A stretch of 64,000 bases of DNA from Vishniacozyma victoriae (Eukaryota > Basidiomycota > Tremellomycetes > Tremellales > Bulleribasidiaceae): contig JADPYG010000088.1 in the NCBI GenBank assembly GCA_017654735.1, positions 3,286,001 to 3,350,000 of the forward strand, in the 5' to 3' direction. The notes under the pieces are model-generated. The model ran no database searches. It was not told where the DNA came from and was given only the letters and a program-made list of their open reading frames with translations. The position numbers were made by a program, and so were the translations under genes. Positions 24,544-34,586 of the stretch are shown here, in pieces (the first letter of the stretch is position 1; the number at the start of each line of letters is the position of its first letter).

Positions 24544-26772
24544 TCATAAAGAAGCTCTAATATATCCTTCCAATCCCCCATTAATCCACATTTCTTGTAC
24601 ACTCTTTCCAACCCTAGCACTTGGGTACCTCTTCTCCCCTTCCTCTCCCATATTCACTACAACTCCTCCTCGTCGCGTATCGACTTTAACAGACCATCCT
24701 TGTGGGATGACGGTCAATTCTCCATCTTTTCCTCCTTGACCTCTTAGACCATCTTTACCGAATTTAGCAGTCAAATCCTGAATAAGTTCAGGAGCTTCAA
24801 TGAGGATAAGACCGTTGTTTATGGAATTGCGTTTGAAGATATCTCCGAATGAACCGCAGATGACTAGTGGGATACCGGCGTTTTTGATAGCTGTAGCAGC
24901 TTGTTCACGGGATGAACCTGTTCCAAAGTTGTAGCCTGAAAAGAGGATTGAGCCAGATTGAGAGGAGGACGAAGTGGTGGAAAGGGTAGATTTGAGATCT
25001 CGGACGGTAGCTGCGAATTCTGGGTCGTAGTTTTCTGCCAATAAGTATTCCGCGCAAGGCCCTTGAGACTATTAACTCACCCATGACGACCTCGGCTTGC
25101 CTCTCTGGAGTAATGTCATCCTGATAAGTGTATTTACCGGGGTACATTCCATCCGTCGTCAAATTATCCTGGGGTGCGAAAACGAGTGGTCCTTCGAAAT
25201 ACTCTGGGAAACCAGGTAACAAAGGTTCCAAACTAGCCTCGTCGACAGCAGCTACTGGTGTACTCTTCTCTTCGACGATGGAAATGATTGGTTTCTCGTA
25301 TTTCGGTAAAGCGTTCATATCGAGACTGTCGGGTCCGCAAATGACTCCCTTGGCGGCGGATGCAGCAACGACAGCTGGTGAAGCGAGGTAGGCGATAGCT
25401 TCTGGATGACCCATTCGTCCTTTGTAATTACGGTTTGTAGCGCTGATTCCAACCTCTCCCTTTTCCAACAATCCAACACCAAGACCAATACAAGGTCCAC
25501 ATCCAGCAGGTAATGTCTTCGCTCCAGCATCAATCAAAGTTTGCCAATCGCCTGCTGCTTCTGCGTCTTCCTGGACCCTACTCGATGCGGCGGCAATGTA
25601 GAATTCAACTCCGTCTGCTACTTTCTTGCCCTTGAGTACGGCGGCTGCAGAGGCGATATCGGATGCTCGAGAGTTTGTACATGAGACGAGGTAGGCTTTG
25701 TTGATCTTGATAGGTGGGTTCATGAGTGTTGGAAGGGCCGTGGCGACCTTGACGGAGTTTGGGCCGGAAACGTATGGGACGAGGGTTGAGAGGTCGAGTG
25801 AGAGTCGGGAAGCGTAATGAGCTCCTGGGTCGGCTGTTGGTTTGGCGCTGACGGTATCTTGTAATCTCTCTTCGTTCAATCGTGGGTGCGACTCTCCATC
25901 CTTTGACAAGTATCGCATGGCAGTCTTTTTGAAGATTCCACGGTACCATTCCTCCAATTTCTCATCTACTGGGAAAACACCAGCAACCGCTCCCCATTCG
26001 GTTGTCATGTTGGCAATTGTCAATCGCTCGTCGATGGAGATGTGCTCGATTCCAGGTCCAGTGAATTCAATAGCGGCATTCAAGACTTCGTCCTTGTTGA
26101 ATAACCCAGCAAGAGCGACAATAACATCCTTCCCCGTTACTCCAGGCGATAGTCTCCCATCTAGCGATACCTGAACAACCCTTGGGATCTGCCACCAGAA
26201 TTTCCCAGTTGCCCAAATCCCAGCTGCATCCGTCCTGACGATGGCAGTTCCCAAACATCCAACTCCACCATAATGGTTGGAATGACTATCGCTAGCGACG
26301 ACCATCTTGCCAGGCCAAGCGTATCCTTCCTCGACGACGATTTGATGGCCAATTCCCCTTCCTGCTGGGTAGAAATCGACTCCGTGTTCTTTGGCAAATG
26401 CTTCGATCTTCTTGTACTTTGTCAAGTTTGTTGCCGACTGGTTCTGGACGTCGTGGTCGAGCGCAAAGATCGGTTGACGGGGATTGTCGAGCTTGGAGCA
26501 TTGTAGTGATAGGAATTTGGAAATGACAGGTCCAGTATTATCGTGTGTCATTCTACCCATCAGCTCCTCATTCCCAATGATCTAAGGTGGACATACACAT
26601 GCTCAGGCTTGATCATGACATAGTCCCCCGAGTGAACCTTGGTTCCAGCCGGCAAGTCGACCGCATATTTCTGTACAATCTTTTCGACCAAAGTCTGCGG
26701 ATTCGAAACAGTCGCGTAAAGTCGTTGTCGGGGTATACGCCGAGCTACGTTCCCTCTTAGTAGGGATAGCAT
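24544..26772 (-). CDS. LYS4: Homoaconitase, mitochondrial (lysine biosynthesis)
   Basis: Dehydrates homocitrate and hydrates homoaconitate in the fungal alpha-aminoadipate lysine pathway. The first exon encodes a mitochondrial presequence ([20 protein letters not shown]). The aconitase core follows: [39 protein letters not shown] and [11 protein letters not shown]. Cluster cysteines are in [11 protein letters not shown] and [12 protein letters not shown]. After an intron near 25060 the swivel domain reads [14 protein letters not shown] and [17 protein letters not shown]. The VEEGYAWPG block and the overall pattern fit Lys4 rather than mitochondrial aconitase or isopropylmalate isomerase. Three exons, about 720 residues. 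The pathway is absent from animals. Confidence 0.95.
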
Positions 26773-27518
26773 CGTGAGTGGGTGTATAGTATTACAGGTT
26801 AATTATTGAAATTTCAACCAAGCATACAGAGAGTAGTGAGTCGGGATAAAGCGGCGATCGCCGGTCGGCCGAAAGATGTGAGAGAGAGAGCCAATCAACA
26901 ACCCCTCTCTTGTCATCTACCGTCCACCTTCAACAGGGAGGGATCAATGGTTCATATACCGTTCTCTATTCAAGGAGACCTTCTGGGCACCCCTGTTAGT
27001 GTAAGCATCCCCTCCAGGGGAATATCTAATCCATTCTCTTCACCTCTAACCAACTTGACCATTTACAAGAAATACCCAATCCTGGAACGACACACAATGG
27101 AACTAACAACTCTTCGCGAAAAGAGTTTCTACGCTCCTTTATACCTAAGTCTAGCCCAAGCCCATAAAAAAGCTTGGAACCCGGCTTTTGTCGGTATTGT
27201 GAAAGGAGACTATTCTGATCGTCCGTTTCAGGTCTGGTAGCGTCGATCGGATCCTTTTGATTGGATCGTCGGTGGGGGTAATTACCAATGTAGTATTTGC
27301 TGGAGTCGTTCCAGTAGAGGGGTATATGAGTGCCTTGGGCCTGGTGACTTCCTCTTCTTCTTCATTCTAGCTTTTATAGACTCCAGATCAAGTGTGAGTT
27401 CTATCCTTTTCAGACCGTGCTGGACACCAGCTGATGGTTCAGACTTTATACAACGTTGATATCAGGCTGGCCTTGATATCTATACATTCATTACTTTCGA
27501 CCTTACACACGTACTACG
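26773..27518. other. LYS4/chitinase divergent intergenic region with a possible short ORF
   Basis: A 746-base region between divergent genes. A plus-strand ATG at 26947 opens MVHIPFSIQG... . A GTAAGC...CTAAC...CAAG intron (about 27000-27070) splices in frame to KYPILERHTMELTTLREKSFYAPLYL, which has reasonable protein composition. A further CTGAT...TTTCAG acceptor sits at 27231. The 3' end of such a gene cannot be fixed. It may be a small unrecognised gene or a spliced leader. The rest looks like promoter DNA. Confidence 0.3.
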
Positions 27519-29774
27519 ATGCGATACCTCACCCTCGCCCCCTTTTTCTACGCTTTAGCAGCTCATGCCGCACCAGCCCCGCAGGCTCCTGATGGAGCGA
27601 CTGGAATGCCTACCATAGAAGGTCCTGAAGGTATCTGTTCCTCCACCGGTGAGTACTGGGATGGACTCAAGTACGTCACCTGCGGCGAGCTTCGATTCTG
27701 TCGAAACAACGGCTGTGATTGGGAGACGTGGGTCGTTCATTCAATTTCCATTAAGCATCCTGCTAATGTTTTCAGTCCTCCCGTTGCTGCTGGAATATCC
27801 ACCGCTGCTGTCGCAGCTGGTACAGGACAACCCACCGAGCTGGCCGCCGGTGCTGATGCGCCCACCCCTTCCGCTCAAGCAACAACCGCCGCTGCGGTGA
27901 CTAGCGCCAACCCTGTCGAATCACCCATGACATCCGTAAACACCACCGTGGTCGCCGGAGCATCCTCACCTGGGATGTCAGTCGCAGACAAAGGTGTCGA
28001 GCCCTCAGGGACCGCTCCTCAAGCGGGCGCCGATAAGTCTCTCGTGACTTCTGGTGGTGCTACTGACGTCGCTCCAATCACGAGCGGAGTGATATCAGCT
28101 CAGGGCACTGTCGAAACTGGAACAGGTGCTGGAGCTGTGGCCGATACCGTGTGTGTGGACGACCGACCCGCCGATGTTCAGAAACTTCTCAAGCTCGAGA
28201 CGCCGCATGATTACAAGTGGACGATGACTGGAAAGCAGTGCGCACCCCGCGCTAAGGCTGATACTGCACCGAGATTCGTCGCGTATTGGAGTCAGTGAGT
28301 GGTGTCATGTTTATACGATGATCAACACTGACTCACAGATGGTCTGATGGCGCGCTTTCCCCCAAGGCTGAGCAGCTAAAGGGCGTTACGCACCTCATAT
28401 ACTGTAAGCTGCTTGACAGTGGTCGTCTTGCAGGACTGATGCTTAGCATTCGCCGCATCCGATGGTCTAGGCTGGACTCCGCAAAATGCGAGCGACCCTA
28501 ATCCTTTCGCTTATATGAACGTCACGGACCCGGCCACCAACGAGACACCAATTGACGCCTTTAAGAAGGAAAATCCAGGCATGAAGGTGTTGGCTGCGTT
28601 CGGGGGATGGAACCTAGATGCTGGCTTTTCCGTGGCCGCAGATTCGGGTAATATGTCGTCTCTTGCTACAAAGATCGTCCAATTCAGGAAAGATACGCAC
28701 CTGTAAGTCAAGCTAAGTGTCTTGGATCCAGTGGGTGAACTGACGATCAGCGACGGAATCGATATCGATTGGGAGTACCCCGTCGGAGGTGGCGCTTTCT
28801 ACAAATCGTGCGATATTACCACGGAGGATCATAAACTGCCCGAGCGACCATACGAGCGTGACGCCCTCGTCGATCTCTTGAGACACATCCGTGATCAGGA
28901 TCCCGAGGCTCACTTGTCTGTGGCTGTACCCGCCAAAAAGGCCGATCGCGAATTGTCCTTTCCAAAGGAAACCATTAAGGAGATGGATCTTTGTCTTGAT
29001 GACTGGAACCTCATGACTTATGACATGATGAACAGGCGGGATGCGAAGACTGCCCATCATGCCGGCTCAAGAGTCATCAAGAATGTTGTTGATTACTATC
29101 ATATGGATGGTGTCGTTGACAAGAAGAAAATGTGAGTCACCGAGATTCTGTGGCGCCATCCTAGGCTGACTGGCAGGAACATCGGCTTTTCCCTGTACGC
29201 AAAGTATTTCACCCTATCCAATTCTACCTCTGAAGAATGTACCGGTCAAGGTGGTCTCGGATGTGACATCTACCCAGCAGAAGGTCCGGCTGGTCAAGAT
29301 CTCGGTACCTCCGGAGCCTGGACATTCAACCAAGGTCAAAACGTACTGACGTCCACGAACATCGCTGCCGACTATACCCTCAAATTAGCCAAACCGTCAT
29401 GGGATAGCATGCCGGATGAAGCCACGACCCATGATGCAGCAGCCGGAGCCTCATCCTTGGCAGATACCAAGAATCGAATGTTCTGGACCTGGACTTCGCC
29501 GAAGGATATTGAGCAGAGTTGTGCCGATCACATGAAGGATGTTGGGGGAGTGATGGTTTGGAGTATCAACCAGGATGAGAATGGAGATACCGGTGGGCCT
29601 CATATGGAGGCTATTGCTGGCTGTCTGGGAGGGTCGGCGGTGGGTGGAAATGCCGGATCGAGCGGTGCTTCCTCTGACGCGACCGCGGGCACTTCTGCGA
29701 GCCCGTCTGATCAGACTTCGGTCAACGCTGGAGCGACTTCCAACGCCGGCACTCCTATTGCCAGTGCTTATTAG
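27519..29774 (+). CDS. Secreted GH18 chitinase
   Basis: An endo-acting beta-1,4-chitin hydrolase of glycoside hydrolase family 18. The signal peptide MRYLTLAPFFYALAAHAAPAP has a cleavage site near AHA-AP. A short cysteine-rich module (residues about 35-75; four spaced Cys in GICSST, VTCGEL, FCRNNGCDW) precedes a low-complexity Ala/Thr/Ser linker of about 130 residues. The catalytic barrel starts at RFVAYWSQW. It has VLAAFGGWN (SxGG-type strand), the active-site motif DGIDIDWEYP (catalytic Glu codon 28773-28775), LSVAVPA, MDLCLDDWNLMTYDMM and GGVMVWSINQD. A second low-complexity Ser/Ala tail ends at 29774. About seven exons. The tail has no clear GPI signal, so secretion or wall association through the linkers is inferred. 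Confidence 0.93.
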
Positions 29775-29889
29775 ACGTATCCGCTAGTACCTGGATTGCC
29801 TGAGAGTTTTCCAGATGCCGCGAAGATATATATGTAACATAGTGTACGATAGAAGATGTATAAAAATACGATAGACTTCCCCGGTAACC

Positions 29890-30266
29890 TCACAAACCAC
29901 TTACGAACCCGCCAAAAGCCCTTTTCAACGGACCCTTATCTTTCCTCACCATTTCATTCTGTTGAGCCGGAGACAAGCCAGTCTGGGATCAGCGACATCG
30001 TTCACGATACTCACTTGATCTTGTACATCCTTCTTATTGATAGCCTTGAGCCCAGCTTCATATATCATCTCCATATACCTTCCCCTTGCTGTCTTGGCGA
30101 GGCTTCCAGGCATACCATTACCGGGTGATTCCTTGGTACTGCCTCGAGATCCGTTGGTGGATGGTGTTGAGGGGGATTTCTTTGCTTTCTTGGGGGTGGT
30201 AGGAGGGGGAGTCGAGGGTTCCTCTTTGGCGGATAGGTAGTCGGGGGTTTCGGCTCGTTTGACCAT
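29890..30266 (-). CDS. Small basic protein, tandem paralogue A
   Basis: I do not recognise the family. The start at 30266 reads MVKRAETPDYL. A Pro/Ser/Lys-rich basic region follows (TTPKKAKKSPSTPS). The conserved C-terminal module is ARGRYMEMIYEAGLKAINKKDVQDQ, then a 32-base phase-0 intron, then TGLSPAQQNEM... RAFGGFVSGL and TGA at 29890. The composition suggests a nuclear, DNA- or chromatin-associated protein, but that is inference. A 5' UTR intron ending CACACAG just before the ATG is likely. It is the closest relative of the next gene to the right, with the same module and the same intron position. Confidence 0.65.
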
Positions 30267-30547
30267 ACCTGTGTGATTAGCTTCAACTGCCGAAGAATCA
30301 CTTACTGACTAGTGGTGTTGTTTGAGTAATTGTCGAAGAGATGCTAGTTATGAAAAGTTGGATGACGAGACATCAGGAGCGATGAAAGAACGATGGCACG
30401 ACCTCTCATGTCAGGGGGATCCGTAGTCAAGGTCCGGTAGTATAATCAATCCAAAGGATGACCCTGGTTCTATGCCCGGTATCCAAGTATCGGGTGCATA
30501 GACACGGTACAAACCCTAAAGCCCTCGGATCTCCGCCCCGAAACCCC

Positions 30548-30952
30548 TTAGAGCTTCTCGATGTACGCCATGAACCCCTTTCGTAAGCTGCCCCTACCCG
30601 GCTTCAACATCTCGGCCTGTTGAGCCGGAGTCAAACCTGTCTGTCTCGTCAGCCGACTCATTGGATGATGAGACGGAATACTCACTCGTATTTGAGCTTC
30701 TGGCCTGGAAAAGTTCTTGATCCCACACTCTATGATCATCTCGGCTAGCTTGCTCTTTGCGGATTGAGAGGTAGAAGACGATTGAAAGGGTGACGACAAG
30801 GGTCGAGAGGATTTGGAAGAACTGGGTGTGGTAGTCTTGCTCTTTGATGGTGATGGTTTGGCTTTCTTTCGAGTGGTTTCGACGGCCGTTTTGTCTGTAT
30901 CCCCCTCTGATCCGGTTTCGCTGAGCTCATCTTCGGGGTCTCGCTTTCCCAT
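30548..30952 (-). CDS. Small basic protein, tandem paralogue B
   Basis: Starts at 30952 with MGKRDPEDELSETGSEGDTD, an acidic stretch, then a basic Ser/Lys region (RKKAKPSPSKSK). The module shared with paralogue A is KLAEMIIECGIKNFSRPEAQIR, an intron, then TGLTPAQQAEMLKPGRGSLRKGFMAYIEKL. The intron (GTGAGT to GACAG, 45 bases) is a multiple of three with no stop, so retention would add 15 residues in frame. An upstream intron ending CATTAACAG precedes the ATG. An open frame upstream of that intron (31242 downward, with a CTRC motif) is in compatible phase and could be a 5' coding exon, though its GTCCCC donor is poor. Function unknown. Confidence 0.65.
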   Translation of the reverse strand: MGKRDPEDELSETGSEGDTDKTAVETTRKKAKPSPSKSKTTTPSSSKSSRPLSSPFQSSSTSQSAKSKLAEMIIECGIKNFSRPEAQIRVSIPSHHPMSRLTRQTGLTPAQQAEMLKPGRGSLRKGFMAYIEKL

Positions 30953-31379
30953 CCTTGATACTGTTAATGAGAAGATAAGAAGTGATGTTCAGAACAGATC
31001 AGCTATCGGGGACCTTGCTTGACAACGACTTGTGGTGCCTTGAGGCGTTGTAGCATCCTTTGGTGCTTGATGAGGCTTTGCTTCGAACCCAATCTTCTCG
31101 AGAGTCTCATAGACTGCCACACCATCTCCTTTCCGCATCGCGTACACACGGTGTGCTTGTACTTTGAATACCTTAAACGGTGATAGTCACGAGTACAACG
31201 AGTAATAATGATAGAAAGAGAGACAAAGTTGATTCGCCACATTACGTATAATTGTATTTCGGCGTTATAAAGTCAGAGTGGCAATTCAAGTTAATCTACT
31301 ATTGTCTATTCATTCTAAGTATATCAGATCTATCCCCTATCAAATATATACCTATAACCATCAATCGAATCAGTCAACA
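30953..31379. other. Divergent region between paralogue B and TIF35
   Basis: A 427-base promoter region. A minus-strand frame from an ATG at 31242 encodes 79 residues; another minus frame from about 31136 encodes MRKGDGVAVYETLEKIG... to a stop just before the intron upstream of paralogue B. Both overlap and at most one is real. On the plus side an A/T-rich leader precedes the TIF35 ATG. Confidence 0.35.
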
Positions 31380-32506
31380 ATGGCAGCAGTAGCTTCAAGA
31401 TCAAAGACAGATTGGGCAGAGGATGAGGAGATGGAGGGTGAGTATTTCCACAAAAACGCGTAAAGTGGACGTGAAACTGATGAAATAGTCGAATTGCCCG
31501 CGCCCGCAGAGACTACCGATGCTAGCACCGGAATCACCACCATCATCAGCTACAAGAGGGATGAGAATGGAAAGACCATCAAGGTGAGCTGCAAAGAGCG
31601 AGTACAACGACTCAAGCTGACATTCAGACTACGCGACGAGTTAGGAGAAAGATGCAGACCAGCTTGGTTACCCACGCGGTTGCCGAGAGGAAGGGATGGT
31701 CCAAGTACGTCAAGTCTTCGACGCGTAGAATAGGAAACTGATGTCAGGTTCGGAGAGGACAAGGGCAAACCCGCTGGATTCGATAGGCAGACCACAATCA
31801 TTGGAGAGAACATCTACTTCAAGCCCGTCGCCGTCTCCAGCAAGGTACGTATCTAACGCGAACTCTTGAAAATCTGGCTGATGATCAGCAAGACGACAAG
31901 GACAAGGATGCCGATGCCGAGGAAGCACCCAAGGCCGCCAGTGGAAAGATCGTTACATGTCGTCTATGTAAAGGAAACCACATGACCTTTAAGTGTCCAT
32001 TCAAGGATCAGTTGGCCGCTTTGGACCAGGTCGAAGGCGAGAACGATCCTGCTGCCGCTGGGTCATCCACATCCAAGGCACCTGGTACAGGCAAATACGT
32101 GCCACCGTAAGTTCATCATACCAGAGATGCAGATTCATGGCTAAATTAGCAGAAGCAAGTTGAATGGAGGAGCAGGAGAATCAATGTTCAAGCGAGACGA
32201 TCTACCCACTCTACGTATCCAGTCATTATCCGTCGACGCAGACGAAGACGATCTACGAGCACTATTTGAACCCTTTGGTCGAGTCGTCCGAGCCAACGTC
32301 ATCAAGGACAGAAATACTGGAGAGAGCAAAGGTTTCGGTTTCGTCAGTTTCGAGATGCGCAAGGACGCAGAGAAGGCTTTGGCAAAGATGAACGGTTATG
32401 GATACGATGCCCTTATCCTGTCGGTATCTTGGTCTCGTACGTACCCTCTCCAAATCAGGAAAGGCTTTGCTGATGTTGAGAACCCCGAGAGCCTCGACCT
32501 GCTTAA
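31380..32506 (+). CDS. TIF35: Translation initiation factor eIF3 subunit g
   Basis: eIF3g is part of the scaffold that recruits the 43S complex and aids scanning and reinitiation. The start at 31380 gives MAAVASRSKTDWAEDEEMEV. Next come GFDRQTTIIGENIYFKP, the zinc-knuckle VTCRLCKGNHMTFKCPF (CxxC...H...C), and a C-terminal RRM. The RRM has RNP2-like LRIQSLS and RNP1 KGFGFVSFE. The terminal intron uses a TTGAG acceptor. It joins VSWS to QPREPRPA and a TAA at 32504-32506, matching the conserved eIF3g C-terminus. Six or seven exons, about 290 residues. Confidence 0.93.
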
Positions 32507-33175
32507 TCTCATTGGTAGTCTCGTTAATTGTATTACTTGCATCATTGTCATCGGTCTCAGCTTGCCACGAAGGGCGACTTCACGGACCGCTGCTGGTCAT
32601 CAAGTACGTCACCCATGCAACCGCATCGATGACAAACGATGACCCGGCCCTGAGCCGGTTTGAGCGGCCAAGAAAGATGACTGCCTTAGATCCCAGTCGG
32701 AATTATCCTTCCGATCAGTTGACCTATCCGTTCTGCAGCTGATCAGCCGGGCGCCGATACTCTTATTGACCGTCATCAACGTTAACAAGAAGCCAATCAC
32801 GAAAATCGTCCGCGAGTCATCGCGGTCTGCCATCTTCGACCCGCGGCGTCGCATTCAGAGTGTATCTAAACCCATCGCAAGCATCGCGGGCGTTCTGCTT
32901 GACGGAGCTATTCGTGCCACTGCTTGGCGACTTCGCCATAACCCCGAGCAGAGAGGAGAGATACTCACCTTTCATACGAGTTGAAATGCGCAGCCTCCGT
33001 GTCTCCATAACTCCGCCGATGACCACTTGCGGCATAATACAAAGGACGAGCGAAACCGACGCGTTTCGTCGAGAGTCCGACAAGCCCATAAAAGTGGAGA
33101 GACGTGTCTCCCATGTCTGTATTGTTTACTCACATATTCGTCCCTTACGTTTCTTATACCTAGCCAAATCCCGAG
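32507..33175. other. Unassigned stretch between TIF35 and the orphan gene
   Basis: About 670 bases containing the TIF35 3' UTR and possibly early exons of the gene at 33176-33914. Both strands carry frames of 90-120 codons (for example the minus frames 32817-33089 and 32972-33277), but none shows a family motif or good splice links. Nothing definite is seen. Confidence 0.4.
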
Positions 33176-33914
33176 ATGGTCATAATCACCCAATATTCGT
33201 GCTGCCGGACCGGCTGTCCAACTAACATCAGATCGTCCACTCGCGTGTCTGCCATTTCCAATCACGATTCTCGGCAATTCTTATGTTATGCCGACATTTC
33301 CAAGATCGACCCTCGTCAAGGACTCACAAATATCATGACTGATTGCCACGTCGGCAGAGAGGGCGTGCACGTCAAAGCCTGGGAGAAACGCAGTGAAGCG
33401 CGATGCTCTGTTTCTCTAGGCGAAAGTGGAACTCTCAATGAAAGACGCCTCAAGGCTTGGGATGCTGCGTGAGTGAGAGCGCGTCTGATCAGTAGCAGAG
33501 GGCGCTAACCAGTTGAGTTATAAGCAAAACCCGGCGGGCACTGTCAAGGCGTCCGACAAGTTGCTTGCCTCGATCCCTCGGGAATTGCTCTTGGGGGCGG
33601 CAGTCTCTCAGCCGCACTCAGCGTCGAGCAAGAGGCCCTCGTCCCAGAATATGCCGAGCAGAGTTGTCGGTTCGCTTCCTGAGTCACTGGGGACAGGGTA
33701 TACCAGCGATCGGGTCGGGGCTGGGGCTTCCGGATCCCGAGTCACTGCTGATGGCGCCTCATTCGGATCTGCTGGGATCGCCGCTACCAATACCTCTAGC
33801 CGACCCGCACCGTCTCAGATCGTGCCTACCTATCCCCCTGGCAGCGTGAGCATTGACCCCACGCCTTCAACCAATACGCGATCGATGATGCGACCATGGG
33901 AAGTCGAGGAGTAG
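33176..33914 (+). CDS. Orphan hypothetical protein
   Basis: Unrecognised. The first supported exon (33176 to about 33470) ends SLGESGTLNERRLKAWDA. An intron with donor GTGAGA and acceptor CCAGTTGAG joins in phase to AYKQNPAGTVKASDKLLASIPRELLLGAA. A Ser/Pro/Gly-rich tail ending RPWEVEE and TAG at 33914 follows. The N-terminal part contains CCRTGC and RQFLCYADIS but no complete domain. The true 5' end may lie further upstream. The in-phase splice and the clean C-terminal frame support a gene; the first exon is less sure. Confidence 0.45.
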
Positions 33915-34586
33915 AGGATAAAGTCGTGGGCTCCAGCGCCTTCGTAGGGGATGAAGGCGGGAGCTAGTCAGGTTGTCGGATGATGTTCATAGACTTGAAT
34001 GATGGGATGCAGACTGTCGAATGCGGTTGCGAAAAGTCGCATGAGAGCCTGCACTGCAGTGTAAAATATAGAAGGATTGGACGCGTCACAAGCTCGACGC
34101 GTCGCTCGCCATCTCCCAGCGACCTCGGTGTTCTTAAGCTTCGACCAAAGGACTTCACCGTCGCCAAGAAACACCTACATGAGCCCACTAGCACCTGCAT
34201 GGGTTGCCTAGCCAGTAGACAAGCATATACTAGATACTGTCTCATCTGAGTCATCTATCAGATGTTGTTGTAGTGTGTCGAAAAACATCTGATATTCAGG
34301 GTCAAAACAATAGAGATCTCGGTAACTCTACTCTTTAACTTATCTATTTGAATTCTACATCTACACTATTCGTTTACGTGCACATCGCTTTGCTCGCTCC
34401 GATATACGGAGTCATCCTCACTGCTGGGGACGAAGGACGGATACATATACCACAGTACGACCTAGAAGGAATACCGGGAATACAATCACGTACCTGTCAA
34501 TAACGCACTGAGGTTTCACCTCACCTACGATTATTCTCACGACCCAAACACTCGCAAATTCTCTCAATACGAACATTGCACAACCA
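33915..34586. other. Intergenic stretch upstream of SPA2
   Basis: About 670 bases. The left half overlaps frames on both strands without credible splicing. The right half is a promoter-like stretch with A/T-rich segments near 34320-34370 and a CACA/ACGA leader before the SPA2 ATG. No RNA gene or repeat seen. Confidence 0.4.

Noticed and set aside
24905..26560. A 551-codon frame ending in [13 protein letters not shown]...
   Set aside because: The last part reads through the intron near 25060; the true LYS4 exon joins to [11 protein letters not shown] after the splice.
24544..26772. Mitochondrial aconitase or isopropylmalate isomerase
   Set aside because: Motif spacing and the VEEGYAWPG block fit homoaconitase better, and the length is shorter than that of aconitase.
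32817..33277. Minus-strand frames of 90-101 codons
   Set aside because: They overlap several other frames, lack motifs and have no splice partners.
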